From NCBI RefSeq assembly GCF_916618915.1, contig NZ_CAKAKE010000001.1, positions 1,240,001 through 1,304,000 of the forward strand: 64,000 bases of DNA. Direction: 5' to 3'. Origin of the DNA: Stenotrophomonas sp. Marseille-Q4652 (GTDB taxonomy: Bacteria; Pseudomonadota; Gammaproteobacteria; Xanthomonadales; Xanthomonadaceae). Made by a program: the position numbers and the translations under genes. Shown in pieces: positions 18,167 to 26,592 of this stretch. Every line of letters begins with the position of its first letter. The stretch's first letter is position 1. The notes below the pieces were generated by a model. That model was not told the DNA's origin. It worked only from the letters and a program-made list of their open reading frames with translations, and did not search any database.

Positions 18167-20149
18167 TCACCCCAGGGTCGGTCCACGCTGCCGTCCGATC
18201 TCCCAGGACACTCCGCCGCCGCGCACCGCCGCGGCGAGTTGCTGCCCAAGCCGCTGTTCGATGATGGGCTTCCACGGCACGAGGCTAAACCCTTTGCCGT
18301 CATCGAGCATCGCATAGCGCCCGCTGGCGAGCATGACCGAGCGTCGATAGATGCCGGCTACGCGCTGCCCATCCGTGACCGGGCGATGCTCCAGGCCGGT
18401 CTCGGCGGCAATGTCCTTCGCGGCTTGCGTCAGTTCCCGATGGCGCAGCGTCACCAGCAGATTGCGGGCCAGGATCACGTGCTGGCCGCGCTTCTCCGCC
18501 AGCCCCTGTCCGGCCAGGAAGTCGGCGCGCTGCTGCATGGCCTGCTTGGCGTCGCCACCAAAGCCCAGGTCGCCCAGCCCTTTGCCGCCGCCGATCAGTT
18601 GCTGGTCGAGCCAGGTGGCCCCGATCACGCGGGCCTGCCTCTCGATGGGCAGGTGCGATTTCAACTCCACGGCCACACCGCCGAGGCGCTGCGCGTCGTA
18701 CTGGCGGCCATGTTCGGCCAGGTCGTCCGGCACCTTCCATAGCCCTTCGGCCACGCGCTCCACGATGCCGGCCCGGCGCAGGGCTTCCAGCCGGCGAACA
18801 TGGGCCGCGACGACCTCCTGCGGGTTGCGGCCGGGCTTGGCTCGGCTATGCTCGATCGCTAGGTGATGAGCGGTGCGGTACAGGCCATGGCTCGCCAACG
18901 CGACGATGTTCTTGTCGGCCGCCCGCACCTCGGCTGAACCGCGTACCTCTACCACGGCTCCGGTGGGATAGTTCGCCAGTTCGTCGCGGGCGTTGAGTGC
19001 AACGTAGTGTGCCTTGCCGTCCACGCCGTCGATAACCAGATAGCCACGGTCGCGCAGCTCGTCGGCCAGCCCCTTCGCGGCTACGCGACCGAGGATGGTT
19101 CGGCCATCGTCGCCCGGCTCGAACACCGCCAGCTCGCGCGGCTCGCCGCGCATGGCCCGCTGCATGGTGCGGATGATGTCGCCACGCTCGCCGAGGGCGC
19201 GCAGGGTCTTTTTGGCATCGGCATGGACGGCCCAGGTGCCGGGCTGCGTCTCGTCGGCCAGGCCCAGGTGCTGCAAGCGTTGCAGCCGGCCGATCAGCAG
19301 CAGGCGCTGGCGTTGCAGCCGCGGTTCGTTGAACCGTTCGATCTGCACCCGGCCATCCTCGCCGGCCTCGCGCTGCAAGGTGCGATCCAGGCTAGTCCAC
19401 CGCTCTTGCTCCACCTCGCGCTGCAGGGTCTGCTGGATCTCCAGCTCGGTGCGCGGCCCCAGCCATTCGGTCGCCAGTTCGGCGGCACGATGGCGGAAGC
19501 CATCGGCGATGTAGTCGCCCGCGATGATGAGGTCTTTGCCGGTGTCGTCGCGCCCGCGCACGATCAGGTGGGTGTGTGGGTTGTCGGTGTTCCAGTGATC
19601 TACCGCCACCCAATCCAGCCGCGTCCCCAAGTCGGCTTCCATCCGGTTCACCAGATGCCGGGTGTAGGTGCGCAGGTCGTCCAGCTCGGCGCCGTCCTCC
19701 GGGGAGACGATGAAGCGGAAATGGTGTCGGTCGTCGGCGGCCCGCTCCTTGAAGGCATCCAGGTCGGCTTCGTCGGTCTGCGGCCCGTAGGCTCGACCCG
19801 GCTCGCCATCGCGGCCGGCGCCGTCGCGCTCGATGTAGCGCAGGTGCTTGGCGAGCGACTGCGGGCTGGCGTTGCGCCGGTTGACCAGCAGGGTCTTGAT
19901 GGTCACGCGCCGCGACATGGGCGTCAGCTTCGCCCCGGCGAAGCGCGCCGCCGTGTGGCCGCGCCCCAGGCGCGAGCCGGGGCGCTGGCCGGCGCTGCCA
20001 GTGGCAGGACGGCGCACCGCCGACTTGCCGCTGCTGGCCTTGCCTGCCTGCTTGAGCACCTTGGAAATGAAGCTCTGCCCCTGGCCCTTGCCCCGGTTCT
20101 TCGGGGCGCTGGGACGCACGCGGAAATCTTCGTCGCGGCGGTCGGTCAT
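18167..20149 (-). CDS. Relaxase (VirD2/TraI type, DUF3363)
   Basis: 660 residues. It should nick the element at oriT and lead the single strand into the recipient. The relaxase fold is supported by the metal-binding motif HWNTDNPHTH at residues 185-194 and by HHFRFIVSPEDG at 142-153. The basic N-terminus (about 1-80) and the long C-terminal DUF3363 region match the relaxases of Tn4371-like ICEs. It is convergent with kdpE. The 461-base non-coding stretch upstream is a plausible oriT location. Confidence 0.92.
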   Translation of the reverse strand: MTDRRDEDFRVRPSAPKNRGKGQGQSFISKVLKQAGKASSGKSAVRRPATGSAGQRPGSRLGRGHTAARFAGAKLTPMSRRVTIKTLLVNRRNASPQSLAKHLRYIERDGAGRDGEPGRAYGPQTDEADLDAFKERAADDRHHFRFIVSPEDGAELDDLRTYTRHLVNRMEADLGTRLDWVAVDHWNTDNPHTHLIVRGRDDTGKDLIIAGDYIADGFRHRAAELATEWLGPRTELEIQQTLQREVEQERWTSLDRTLQREAGEDGRVQIERFNEPRLQRQRLLLIGRLQRLQHLGLADETQPGTWAVHADAKKTLRALGERGDIIRTMQRAMRGEPRELAVFEPGDDGRTILGRVAAKGLADELRDRGYLVIDGVDGKAHYVALNARDELANYPTGAVVEVRGSAEVRAADKNIVALASHGLYRTAHHLAIEHSRAKPGRNPQEVVAAHVRRLEALRRAGIVERVAEGLWKVPDDLAEHGRQYDAQRLGGVAVELKSHLPIERQARVIGATWLDQQLIGGGKGLGDLGFGGDAKQAMQQRADFLAGQGLAEKRGQHVILARNLLVTLRHRELTQAAKDIAAETGLEHRPVTDGQRVAGIYRRSVMLASGRYAMLDDGKGFSLVPWKPIIEQRLGQQLAAAVRGGGVSWEIGRQRGPTLG

Positions 20150-20610
20150 GGCTGCGCTCCCTGCAAGCTATGGCGTGTCCTGTCGTGCGAAGCACGCGGA
20201 TATGCCTGCATTGGCGCGGGCCTCGCGCCGAACGCGGCACGGCGGCGAAGCCGCTCCGTGCCGCGTTCCCCCCATGTGCAGACAGGCTTTCGACGCGGCC
20301 CGGTGCCGCGTCCTTTTGTCTTGCCTTCCGCCTTTCCCCCTCGCTGTCGCTCCGGGCGTCGGCGGCCCGGCGGCGCTGCGCTGCTTGCAGCCAGCCCGCC
20401 GGGCGAACGCGCAGATGGACGCGATGGGGGCCACAGGTCGGGCGCGTTCGAGGCAAGACGCCTGCAGGTTGGACGGCTGCGCCGGATGTTGCGCGAGGTG
20501 CGGCACGAGTGCGCCCGCGCTGCACGCGCGACGACACGGCGGCAGCAGCCGGAACGGTATGCCCGATGGCACGATGAGAGGCACGGCAACGTGCAGCGAA
20601 TCGGCGGCCA
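20150..20610. other. Non-coding stretch between relaxase and traF
   Basis: Several overlapping reading frames cross this region, but none has a ribosome site, recognisable motif or family-like composition. It is GC-rich and contains a strong inverted repeat (20230-20268). The location next to the relaxase makes it a candidate for oriT. Confidence 0.5.
20230..20268. repeat. Long inverted repeat upstream of the relaxase (candidate oriT structure)
   Basis: GAACGCGGCACGG (20230-20242) is matched perfectly by CCGTGCCGCGTTC (20256-20268). An inner GCGGC/GCCGC stem closes a GAA loop, leaving a bulge. No T-run follows on either strand, so a terminator is less likely. Relaxase sites often lie beside such hairpins; the nic site itself is not recognisable. 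Confidence 0.5.
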
Positions 20611-21210
20611 TCATGGGCGTGCCTCCAGCCAAACGGGATGCGCGACGCCGATCACGGCGGATGCGCTGACCGGCCCGAAATAGCGGCTGTCGAACGATGC
20701 CGGATTGGTCACGCTCAACAGGAACAGCTCGCCCGGTTCAAGGCGGCGGCAAAGCTGCAAGGATGGCAGCGGCCGGCCCAGCCGGTCGGCAGGCAGCGCG
20801 GCGGCCGCAGGCACACCGTCGATGTGAACCTGGCCGGCGACGATGCAGACGTGTTGCGGCGCGACCGCGCCCACACGTTTGAGCAGCGGAACGCGGGTCG
20901 GCAGGTAGCCGCGCTGCGCAGCCAGCATGGCGGCCCTGTCGGGCAGAGGCACCAGCACGATGCTGTCCACGGACAACGGACGTGGCAGCGAGGCGGTGCG
21001 CGGGTCGAACGGTTCGATGCGATACCAGCCGACCGCCACGCTGTCGGACGGGTTGTAGGTCAGACGCGGCAGCGGCGACACGAAAGCCGCCCAGGCCAGC
21101 GCAGCGACGCCGACGGCGGCGAAGCCCGCCAGCGCGAGGCGAGCGCATCGACGCGAGCGAGGATGCGGCGCGGCTTCGTGCGTGCATGGGGTATTGGATT
21201 GGGTCGTCAT
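20611..21210 (-). CDS. traF: TraF, S26-type conjugation signal peptidase
   Basis: 199 residues with one N-terminal membrane helix (about 25-45) and a periplasmic S26 fold. Ser in YNPSDSVAVGWYRI and Lys in PLLKRVGAV are the expected catalytic dyad. TraF-type peptidases mature the TrbC pilin, so this gene functionally serves the trb operon. It is coupled to the DUF2840 gene through an ATGA overlap. Confidence 0.93.
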   Translation of the reverse strand: MTTQSNTPCTHEAAPHPRSRRCARLALAGFAAVGVAALAWAAFVSPLPRLTYNPSDSVAVGWYRIEPFDPRTASLPRPLSVDSIVLVPLPDRAAMLAAQRGYLPTRVPLLKRVGAVAPQHVCIVAGQVHIDGVPAAAALPADRLGRPLPSLQLCRRLEPGELFLLSVTNPASFDSRYFGPVSASAVIGVAHPVWLEARP

Positions 21211-21764
21211 GGCAGCGCCCTTCCGGCCAGCCAGGCGGCGTGCCGCTCGGCGGTGTATTCGGGCAGCGCCAGGCGGGCCGCCAGACGGTTGCCCAGCGTG
21301 CGCCAGTACGCGGGCGACACGTCGATGGCGGCGATGCCCTGCGCGTCGATGCCGTCGATGCGTTCCACCACGGCACGCACCGCGTTTTCGCCTTCGGCGT
21401 GCAGCAGCAGGCGTGCGCCTGGTCGCACGCCGGGGATGCGCTGCATGTCGTCCAGCGGCGTGGCGGCTTGCATCACCATGAGCTGCCAGCGGATCGTGCC
21501 GTAGTCGTTTGCCTCCCAGCGCACGCGACAGAACATTGCACGCGGCAGGAACACCGCGCAGCGCCGCCAGCGGTCGAGCCGTAGCGTGCGCGCCGGTTCG
21601 CCGAAACGCAGGTAGAGCTTGAAGCGCGGTTCGATGTAGGCGAGCGATACGCGAGTCAGCGGCACGCTGCCAGCCTGGCCGGCGAGCGTCGAAAGCGAAG
21701 GCGGCGGCGCAGCAGCCGGTGCAGCCGTCGCCGCGTGAGCGGCAGGCGAAGCGGATGCGTTCAT
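21207..21764 (-). CDS. DUF2840 family protein
   Basis: 185 residues from the ATG overlapping the preceding stop (ATGA); longer frames upstream belong to another reading phase. The N-terminus is Ala/Pro-rich and the conserved body starts at about residue 36 with VSLAYIEPRFKLYLRFGEP. Function is unknown; it is a regular companion of traF and parA in Tn4371-like ICEs. Confidence 0.87.
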   Translation of the reverse strand: MNASASPAAHAATAAPAAAPPPSLSTLAGQAGSVPLTRVSLAYIEPRFKLYLRFGEPARTLRLDRWRRCAVFLPRAMFCRVRWEANDYGTIRWQLMVMQAATPLDDMQRIPGVRPGARLLLHAEGENAVRAVVERIDGIDAQGIAAIDVSPAYWRTLGNRLAARLALPEYTAERHAAWLAGRALP

Positions 21765-22024
21765 GGCGTGTTCTCCCTGCGGTGTTCTGGAAACTCCCGT
21801 TCCAGTAGGCCGCGCAACAGCTCGGCCACGGTCACGCCCTGACCGAAGGCGGCGATCTTGATGCGCGCGCGCAGCGCGGGCGTCACGTCGAGCGTCAGGC
21901 GTGCGGTGTAGAGGTCGCCTTTGTTGAGCGCATCGGCATCGCCCTGGCGAATCCACGCCTCGGCGTGCGGATTCGCGGGCGGACGTGCGCCGATGCCGAC
22001 GCGCTTGCTGCGCGGGCTGCTCAT
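21761..22024 (-). CDS. Small ribbon-helix-helix-like protein with parA
   Basis: 87 residues. The core DLYTARLTLDVTPALRARIKIAAFGQGVTVAELLRGLLER has a strand followed by two helices as in Arc/MetJ-type DNA-binding proteins. The start is set by the ATGA overlap with the parA stop; an ATG three codons upstream is possible. Its place after parA suggests a centromere-binding partner for partition. Confidence 0.82.
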   Translation of the reverse strand: MSSPRSKRVGIGARPPANPHAEAWIRQGDADALNKGDLYTARLTLDVTPALRARIKIAAFGQGVTVAELLRGLLEREFPEHRRENTP

Positions 22025-22659
22025 GTCGGCCACCGCAGCAGTTCATCGGTGAGCGCGGCGATCTCGCGCGCGGCGGCGCTGTCGGGCGCCGTCTCGCGGG
22101 CGAGTCGGCCAGCGGCCACGCTGTCGGCGAAGACGATGCGCTGGCGCACTTCGCTGCGCAGCGCCGGCAGCGGCTGTTCGGCCAGCGATTGCCGCGCTTC
22201 CCGGCCGATGATGGTGGTACTGACGCGCCGGTTGATGACGAAGGCCGCGCGCAGCGCAGGCCGGAACACCTGTGCCTCGCGAATCAGCGCCACCATCTCG
22301 GCGCTGGCCCACAGGTCATACGGGCTGGGCTGTACGGGAATCAGCACGCGCTCGGCCGCCAGCAGCGCGGAGCGCGCCAAGGCGGCGATGCGCGGCGGGC
22401 CGTCGATGATGACGTGATCGGCGCGGCGGGCCAGCTCCGGCGCTTCCTGATGCAGCGTTTCGCGGGCGAGGCCCACGGCGCTGAACAGCCGTGGCAAGCC
22501 CTGCTGGCTTCTGCGCTGCATCCAGTCGAGCGAAGAACCCTGCGGGTCGGCATCCAGCAGGATGACGTGCTGGCCGCGCATCGCCAGCTCGCCGGCGATG
22601 TGGGTGGCGAGCGTGGTCTTGCCGGCGCCGCCTTTCTGGTTGAGCAACGCGAGGATCAT
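22021..22659 (-). CDS. parA: ParA, partition ATPase
   Basis: 212 residues. The deviant Walker A motif NQKGGAGKTT is at residues 7-16, Walker B-type LLDADPQGS at about 34-42 and VIIDGPP at about 85-91. It is a short ParA without N-terminal HTH, as in type Ib systems, fitting the small DNA-binding partner just downstream. The start ATG at 22659 gives the usual MILALLNQKGG. Confidence 0.95.
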   Translation of the reverse strand: MILALLNQKGGAGKTTLATHIAGELAMRGQHVILLDADPQGSSLDWMQRRSQQGLPRLFSAVGLARETLHQEAPELARRADHVIIDGPPRIAALARSALLAAERVLIPVQPSPYDLWASAEMVALIREAQVFRPALRAAFVINRRVSTTIIGREARQSLAEQPLPALRSEVRQRIVFADSVAAGRLARETAPDSAAAREIAALTDELLRWPT

Positions 22660-22811
22660 GGCGCGGCCCTCCGTACTGGAAAGCCGGCCTGGCCGTGCCG
22701 TTTCGTGGTTGTCCACCGAAACGGCGCGCTTCTACTAAAAGTTATGTATTTCTTGTTAGGTAAGTTAGAGGAAACGCAAACCCGCGCCGTTATTGGCTTT
22801 GCGGCGCTTTC

Positions 22812-22876
22812 GTACTCCTGATAGCACGAGGGTCGTACTCCTGATAGCACGATACCCGGTACTCCTGATAGCACGA
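22812..22876. repeat. Three iterons upstream of parA and downstream of repA (candidate replication origin)
   Basis: The 18-base word GTACTCCTGATAGCACGA occurs three times without mismatch at 22812-22829, 22835-22852 and 22859-22876, with start-to-start steps of 23 and 24 bases. Such iterons are binding sites for RepA-type initiators, and repA lies immediately beside them. They may also control repA or parA transcription. Confidence 0.8.
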
Positions 22877-22900
22877 GGCCGTCCACAGGCTTTACCGCAG

Positions 22901-23758
22901 TTATCCCCGTGCCGTATGCAGCACGGGCCGGAAGTTCAGCAGCTCGGTGTTGTCGTCCGGCATCCGCTCGATACCGAGGATGTAGCCGGGCAACGACTGC
23001 CGCGCCACCAGAACGCGCAGGTCGTAGGCGAAGTCCGAGAAGCGGGCCGCGCTGCCGGATTTGCGGTACAGGTGCCGGAAGTCGAATTGCCAACCGTGCT
23101 CCTGCCGCCCGCCGTGCTTGCGCACCAGGCGGTACAGCCACCGCTCGATGCCGCCTTTGAGGCGGAAGTACGCGGGGTCGATGGTCAGCACCAGGGCGGC
23201 ATCGAGCACGCCGGCATAGAACCAGTCGGGCAAGATCAGCTCGATGCCCAGCGGCACGCCGCTGGCATCGGCCAGCTCGCGCCACTCGTTGATCCACGAG
23301 AAGCGGTGCAATCGTCTTCCCGTGGTTTCGCGGATGGATGTGGCCACCGTGGTCGATTGCAGCCGGTCGAGCGCGGCTTTGAGGCGCAGATAGTCGTGAA
23401 GCGACGTGCCGCGCCCGATGAAGCGCAGAATCTCGTAGGGCGTGGCGCGCATCAGCCGCGACGGGCGCAGGCCCGCGTCCTTTGCCTCCACGATCTGCGA
23501 AGCCGCCCATATCAGCACGTCCGCATCCCAGATCGTGGCGATGCCGTGCTCCTGCGTGCCTTCCACGCGGATCGTTACGTTGCCCGCACGGAAGTCGATG
23601 GGCTTGACCCGCTTGGACTTGCCGAGCGAGAAGAACGGATAGGCCATCAAATCCTGGCTGTCTCGCGGCGCCATGTCGCCGGGCAAGGCGCGGAACAGGT
23701 CGAGCTGTTCGCGCTCCTGCATCGGCCGCTGCCGGGACGGCAGCGCGGTGCTGGACAT
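22901..23758 (-). CDS. repA: RepA-type replication initiator
   Basis: 285 residues from the chosen MSSTALPSRQ start; the frame stays open further upstream over repA and the HTH gene. The body (MAYPFFSLGKSKRVKPIDF, then winged-helix-like segments such as RGTSLHDYLRLKAALDRLQ) corresponds to the replication initiator protein A family of IncP-like plasmids and Tn4371-like ICEs. Three iterons follow its stop. This supports autonomous replication of the excised circle. Confidence 0.88.
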   Translation of the reverse strand: MSSTALPSRQRPMQEREQLDLFRALPGDMAPRDSQDLMAYPFFSLGKSKRVKPIDFRAGNVTIRVEGTQEHGIATIWDADVLIWAASQIVEAKDAGLRPSRLMRATPYEILRFIGRGTSLHDYLRLKAALDRLQSTTVATSIRETTGRRLHRFSWINEWRELADASGVPLGIELILPDWFYAGVLDAALVLTIDPAYFRLKGGIERWLYRLVRKHGGRQEHGWQFDFRHLYRKSGSAARFSDFAYDLRVLVARQSLPGYILGIERMPDDNTELLNFRPVLHTARG

Positions 23759-23784
23759 GGGGATGGTCTGCCGCGCGCCGCCGA

Positions 23785-24066
23785 TCAGCGTGCACGGTTG
23801 TCGGCCGAGTGGTGCTCGGCGTACTCGGGATCGGAAGTCGTCTCGAAGCTGCGGTCGGCAGCCCAAGCATCGAGGTCGGCCACCGCGTACATGACGCGCC
23901 GGCCGAACTTGCGAAAGCGAGGGCCGCCACCGATCACGCGCTGCTTTTCCAGCGTGCGCGGCGACAGGCGCAGGTACTCGGCGGCTTCGTCGTTGGTGAG
24001 ATAGCGTTGGGGCTGCGCGGCAGCGGTCGAGACAGTGGCGGCAGGTCGCAAGGGAGCGGGACGCAT
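23785..24066 (-). CDS. AlpA/excisionase-type helix-turn-helix protein
   Basis: 93 residues. The start at 24066 is supported by GGAGG eight bases upstream. The core RYLTNDEAAEYLRLSPRTLE followed by GPRFRKFGRRVMYAVADLDAW is the standard HTH_17 winged-helix plan of MerR-like excisionase/AlpA proteins. It lies directly upstream of repA on the same strand and may regulate repA. Confidence 0.9.
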   Translation of the reverse strand: MRPAPLRPAATVSTAAAQPQRYLTNDEAAEYLRLSPRTLEKQRVIGGGPRFRKFGRRVMYAVADLDAWAADRSFETTSDPEYAEHHSADNRAR

Positions 24067-24149
24067 GGTGTGAGCCTCCATCGGTTGATAACGTCCGGCC
24101 ACACAGCGCGACCGGATGGAGGCAGTCTCAAGAAGCGAGGGGTTTTGGA

Positions 24150-24920
24150 TTAGGGCCGTTCTGCGTCTGCTTCAAGACGACCCTTCTCAAGCGACGGAAG
24201 CTGTGCTAGGTGGCGATAGCCGCCGCGCATCAGCGCATCGCCGCGCCGCACCAAGCGGCGCACCTTGGAGCGCAGGCCGCCGTCGCTGTACCAATCGGCC
24301 ACGGCGTCGGCACCGAACAGCCCTTCGCCTACATCGCGCAAGGACGCGCCCGCCAGGGTCGCGTCGAGCGCCTGCAAGGTGTGCAGCTCCAGCAGAGCGG
24401 CGGGTGCTGGCCGGGGTTTGGCGACACCCAAGCCCACGCTGCGCGGTTGGTTGCGCGCAGGCGCGACAGCGACGCCGCGATGGGCATAGGCGACAGCCAT
24501 GCCGTCTTCCAGGCCGGGCGCGAGCGCGAAGCGCAGGCAATGGCCTGGGCTGCGTGCGATCAGCGCCAGCCGTTTGCCGTCATGGAGCAGTTGCTTATGG
24601 CCGGGGATGCGCCAGAACGCGAAGATCGAGGCATCGGGTGGTGGATCTTCGTCCGGGTAAAGCTGCACCATCGCAGCGTGGCCGGGCAGCCAGGCCGGAT
24701 GCGCGTCGCGCGCATCCAGGGCCGGGTCTTCCAGCAGGCGCAAGCCCCAGCGTTGCGCCGCTTCCTGTGCCGCCTGCGGCCGGCGACGATGGCGCAGCCA
24801 GTCGAGCCGGTAGTCGGGGTGCCTGCGCAGGTACTCCCAGGCGAGCGCAAGGCTGTCCAGATGCAGCACGTACAGATACGCGGCAGTCGGATACCAAGGC
24901 TCGGCGGCGCGGTCGGCCAT
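24150..24920 (-). CDS. DUF2285 domain protein
   Basis: 256 residues. The N-terminal part WEYLRRHPDYRLDWLRHR resembles the regulator-like domain that often accompanies DUF2285; the C-terminal DUF2285-like section contains LHTLQALDATLAGASLRDVGEGLFGAD and a basic WYSDGGLRSKVRRLVRRG. It probably binds DNA, but no function is proven. It is a standard gene before the alpA-like and repA genes in this element family. Confidence 0.85.
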   Translation of the reverse strand: MADRAAEPWYPTAAYLYVLHLDSLALAWEYLRRHPDYRLDWLRHRRRPQAAQEAAQRWGLRLLEDPALDARDAHPAWLPGHAAMVQLYPDEDPPPDASIFAFWRIPGHKQLLHDGKRLALIARSPGHCLRFALAPGLEDGMAVAYAHRGVAVAPARNQPRSVGLGVAKPRPAPAALLELHTLQALDATLAGASLRDVGEGLFGADAVADWYSDGGLRSKVRRLVRRGDALMRGGYRHLAQLPSLEKGRLEADAERP

Positions 24921-25228
24921 GACGCAACCTCCTGGGAACAGGAATCGCCGCCACGGCTGGGCTACGCGCTACATCGCCATCGTCAGAACGTCATGGGTAA
25001 AAATGGTGGCTGAGGCTGTCAAGACCGATTGGCTCCGATGCGTTGCGGTATTCGTCTCAATGCTGCGGCGGCAGCGCCCCGATGTGGGGCGCCGTACAGG
25101 CCAGCCTGCCGCAGCCCACGCCAGGCATCATGTCTATTTGGATCAGACTGGTGCGGCTACGCCGCAAGAATCCCGATTGAGACTTACCCGGTATGACACC
25201 AGACTGGAAAAGTCACAGTAGGCCGTAT
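24921..25228. other. Intergenic stretch with nothing recognised
   Basis: Upstream of the DUF2285 gene and downstream of DUF2958. No reading frame with a ribosome site, no strong hairpin and no repeat was found. The promoter of the DUF2285-to-traF run probably lies near 24930-25020, but no boxes can be named. Confidence 0.4.
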
Positions 25229-25579
25229 TCAGTCCGGGATAGCCCCGTCGCGCTCGGCCAGCCGGGTGTATTCCGCAAGGGTGCGCACTGGCCGAAAATA
25301 GAGGTCGCGCAGCACGGGTCGTTTGAGCGGCCCGACGATGCCGGCCAGGTCGGACAGCTTCACTGTTCCCAGCTCCGGCATCCCCAGCCCGAGGTCGATC
25401 AGGCCGTAGGCCGTATCGCCGTCCGCAGGATCGAGCGCGGCCAGCAGCCAGATGAGGTGCGCGTCAGGGGTGAACAGCCGCACCACAGGCACAGGGTCGA
25501 TGGCCCGGCCAGCGGCGCGGGCCTCGCCGTTGGCGAGCAGTTGCGCGCGCTCCGGGACGGTGGCAAGTGGCTGGGGCAT
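25229..25579 (-). CDS. DUF2958 protein, copy 1
   Basis: 116 residues from MPQPLATVPERAQLLANG; the frame extends upstream without a better start. The family core VVRLFTPDAHLIWLLAALDP and LGLGMPELGTVKLSDL is clear. A paralogue of the same length lies at 35064-35414. Function is unknown; DUF2958 genes are frequent on conjugative elements beside ParB, RadC and DUF932 genes. Confidence 0.88.
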   Translation of the reverse strand: MPQPLATVPERAQLLANGEARAAGRAIDPVPVVRLFTPDAHLIWLLAALDPADGDTAYGLIDLGLGMPELGTVKLSDLAGIVGPLKRPVLRDLYFRPVRTLAEYTRLAERDGAIPD

Positions 25580-25758
25580 GGTCGGCAATCCCACAAATCC
25601 AATGATGCACGGATGCGGTTTCACGCCGAAGCGCAGAACCGCCACACCGGATTTACGCCTTCGTGCGCAAGCACGGATGCGGTTCCATGGCTCTACAGGA
25701 ACCCGCCGATGCGGATTTCTGTAAAGACACGAAAGCGGAGGGCGGCACCTAGTGAACA

Positions 25759-25779
25759 CTATAGATTGTAGCCCTATAG
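25759..25779. promoter_or_regulatory. Paired CTATAG boxes before the XRE gene (candidate operator)
   Basis: CTATAG at 25759-25764 and again at 25774-25779, 15 bases apart, lie in an AT-richer stretch about 45 bases before the XRE start and between divergent DUF2958 and XRE genes. Paired palindromes at this spacing suit an autoregulating XRE repressor. The two genes may share control. Confidence 0.4.
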
Positions 25780-25822
25780 AGCGCAATAGGTTGTCATCTT
25801 GGTTTTTGAAGGGAAACCATAG

Positions 25823-26113
25823 GTGGCGGCTCGGTACTCATTGGCAAAGGCGTTGAAGACGGTCAGGAAGGCGCGTGGCTTGAGCCAGGAAGCCTTCTCT
25901 GACGTGTCCAGCCGCACCTATATGAGCACCCTCGAACGCGACCTCAAAAGCCCGACCTTGAACAAGCTGGCCGAGCTGTGCGAGGTGATGGGTGTGCATC
26001 CGCTGACGCTGCTGACGCTGGCCTACATCGGCGACAGCCCACACAAGGCCGAGGAGCTGCTGGCGCAGGTGCGTCGGGAACTAGATGAAGTCGGCGACCC
26101 TGGCCAAGCGTAG
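25823..26113 (+). CDS. XRE-family transcriptional regulator
   Basis: 96 residues from a GTG start with GAAGGG upstream. The helix-turn-helix spans about residues 8-62, with the motif LSQEAFSDVSSRTYMSTLERD. It starts the plus-strand run that includes the TIR and caspase-like genes 89 bases later, so it may repress or time the defence pair. Control of the divergent DUF2958 gene is the alternative. Confidence 0.88.
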   Translation: MAARYSLAKALKTVRKARGLSQEAFSDVSSRTYMSTLERDLKSPTLNKLAELCEVMGVHPLTLLTLAYIGDSPHKAEELLAQVRRELDEVGDPGQA

Positions 26114-26202
26114 CCCCCGGTCTGAGGCAAAAAACTTCTGTTACATTCGATTCGCAACATGCGAGAGAAGTTTCCCAAACCATTTCAATGAGAGGAGATC
26201 AC

Positions 26203-26574
26203 ATGGCAGATAAGAAAGTTATTTTTGTTGCATTCGCAATTGAAGACGAAAGGCAAAGAGACTTCTTGAAAGGCCAATCACTCCTTACGAACTCGCCATT
26301 TGAGTATATAGACATGTCCGTCAAGGAAGCCTATGCGTCGGAGTGGAAGGAAAAAGTCCGCACTCGCATTCGCCGATCAGACGGCGTGATTGCTCTCATT
26401 AGCAAAAACTCCCTGACATCAAGCGGGCAAAAATGGGAGATTGCGTGCGCGCGAGAAGAAGGAAAAAGGGTACTAGGCATCTGGGCCTACACCGATGATC
26501 GAACCAGAATTGAAGGCGTTAACACTGTTGTGTGGACGTGGGATGCCATCAAAAACTTTATCAATGGTCTTTGA
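26203..26574 (+). CDS. TIR-domain protein, ThsB-like (Thoeris sensor/signal synthase)
   Basis: 123 residues. An ATG five codons upstream exists, but the ATG at 26203 has GAGGAG at five-base spacing. The chain is a single TIR-like domain of the ThsB/DUF1863 type: VIFVAFAIEDERQRDFLKG at the N-terminus, RTRIRRSDGVIALISKNSLT in the middle, then SSGQKWEIACAREEGKRVLG, where Glu79 after Trp78 is at the place of the catalytic Glu of TIR NADases. ThsB proteins convert NAD+ to a cyclic ADP-ribose signal on phage infection. It ends 18 bases before the caspase-like gene, which has its own ribosome site. Base composition is clearly AT-richer than the ICE backbone, a sign of separate transfer. Confidence 0.88.
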   Translation: MADKKVIFVAFAIEDERQRDFLKGQSLLTNSPFEYIDMSVKEAYASEWKEKVRTRIRRSDGVIALISKNSLTSSGQKWEIACAREEGKRVLGIWAYTDDRTRIEGVNTVVWTWDAIKNFINGL

Positions 26575-26592
26575 TACGTAAGGAGTGATGTC

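Noticed and set aside
20168..20632. Overlapping frames of 135-154 codons on both strands between relaxase and traF
   Set aside because: Arg/Ala/Cys-rich, mutually overlapping, no start signals; typical of GC-rich non-coding DNA.
22812..22876. Repeats considered as a CRISPR array
   Set aside because: Only three copies, spacers of 5-6 bases, no cas genes; they are iterons beside repA.
25607..25687. GCACGGATGCGGTT word repeated at 25607 and 25671
   Set aside because: Two imperfectly embedded copies without further structure; probably chance or decayed duplication.
26132..26173. AAACTTCT/AGAAGTTT inverted repeat before the TIR gene
   Set aside because: Eight-base arms with a 26-base loop; too weak to call an operator or RNA structure.
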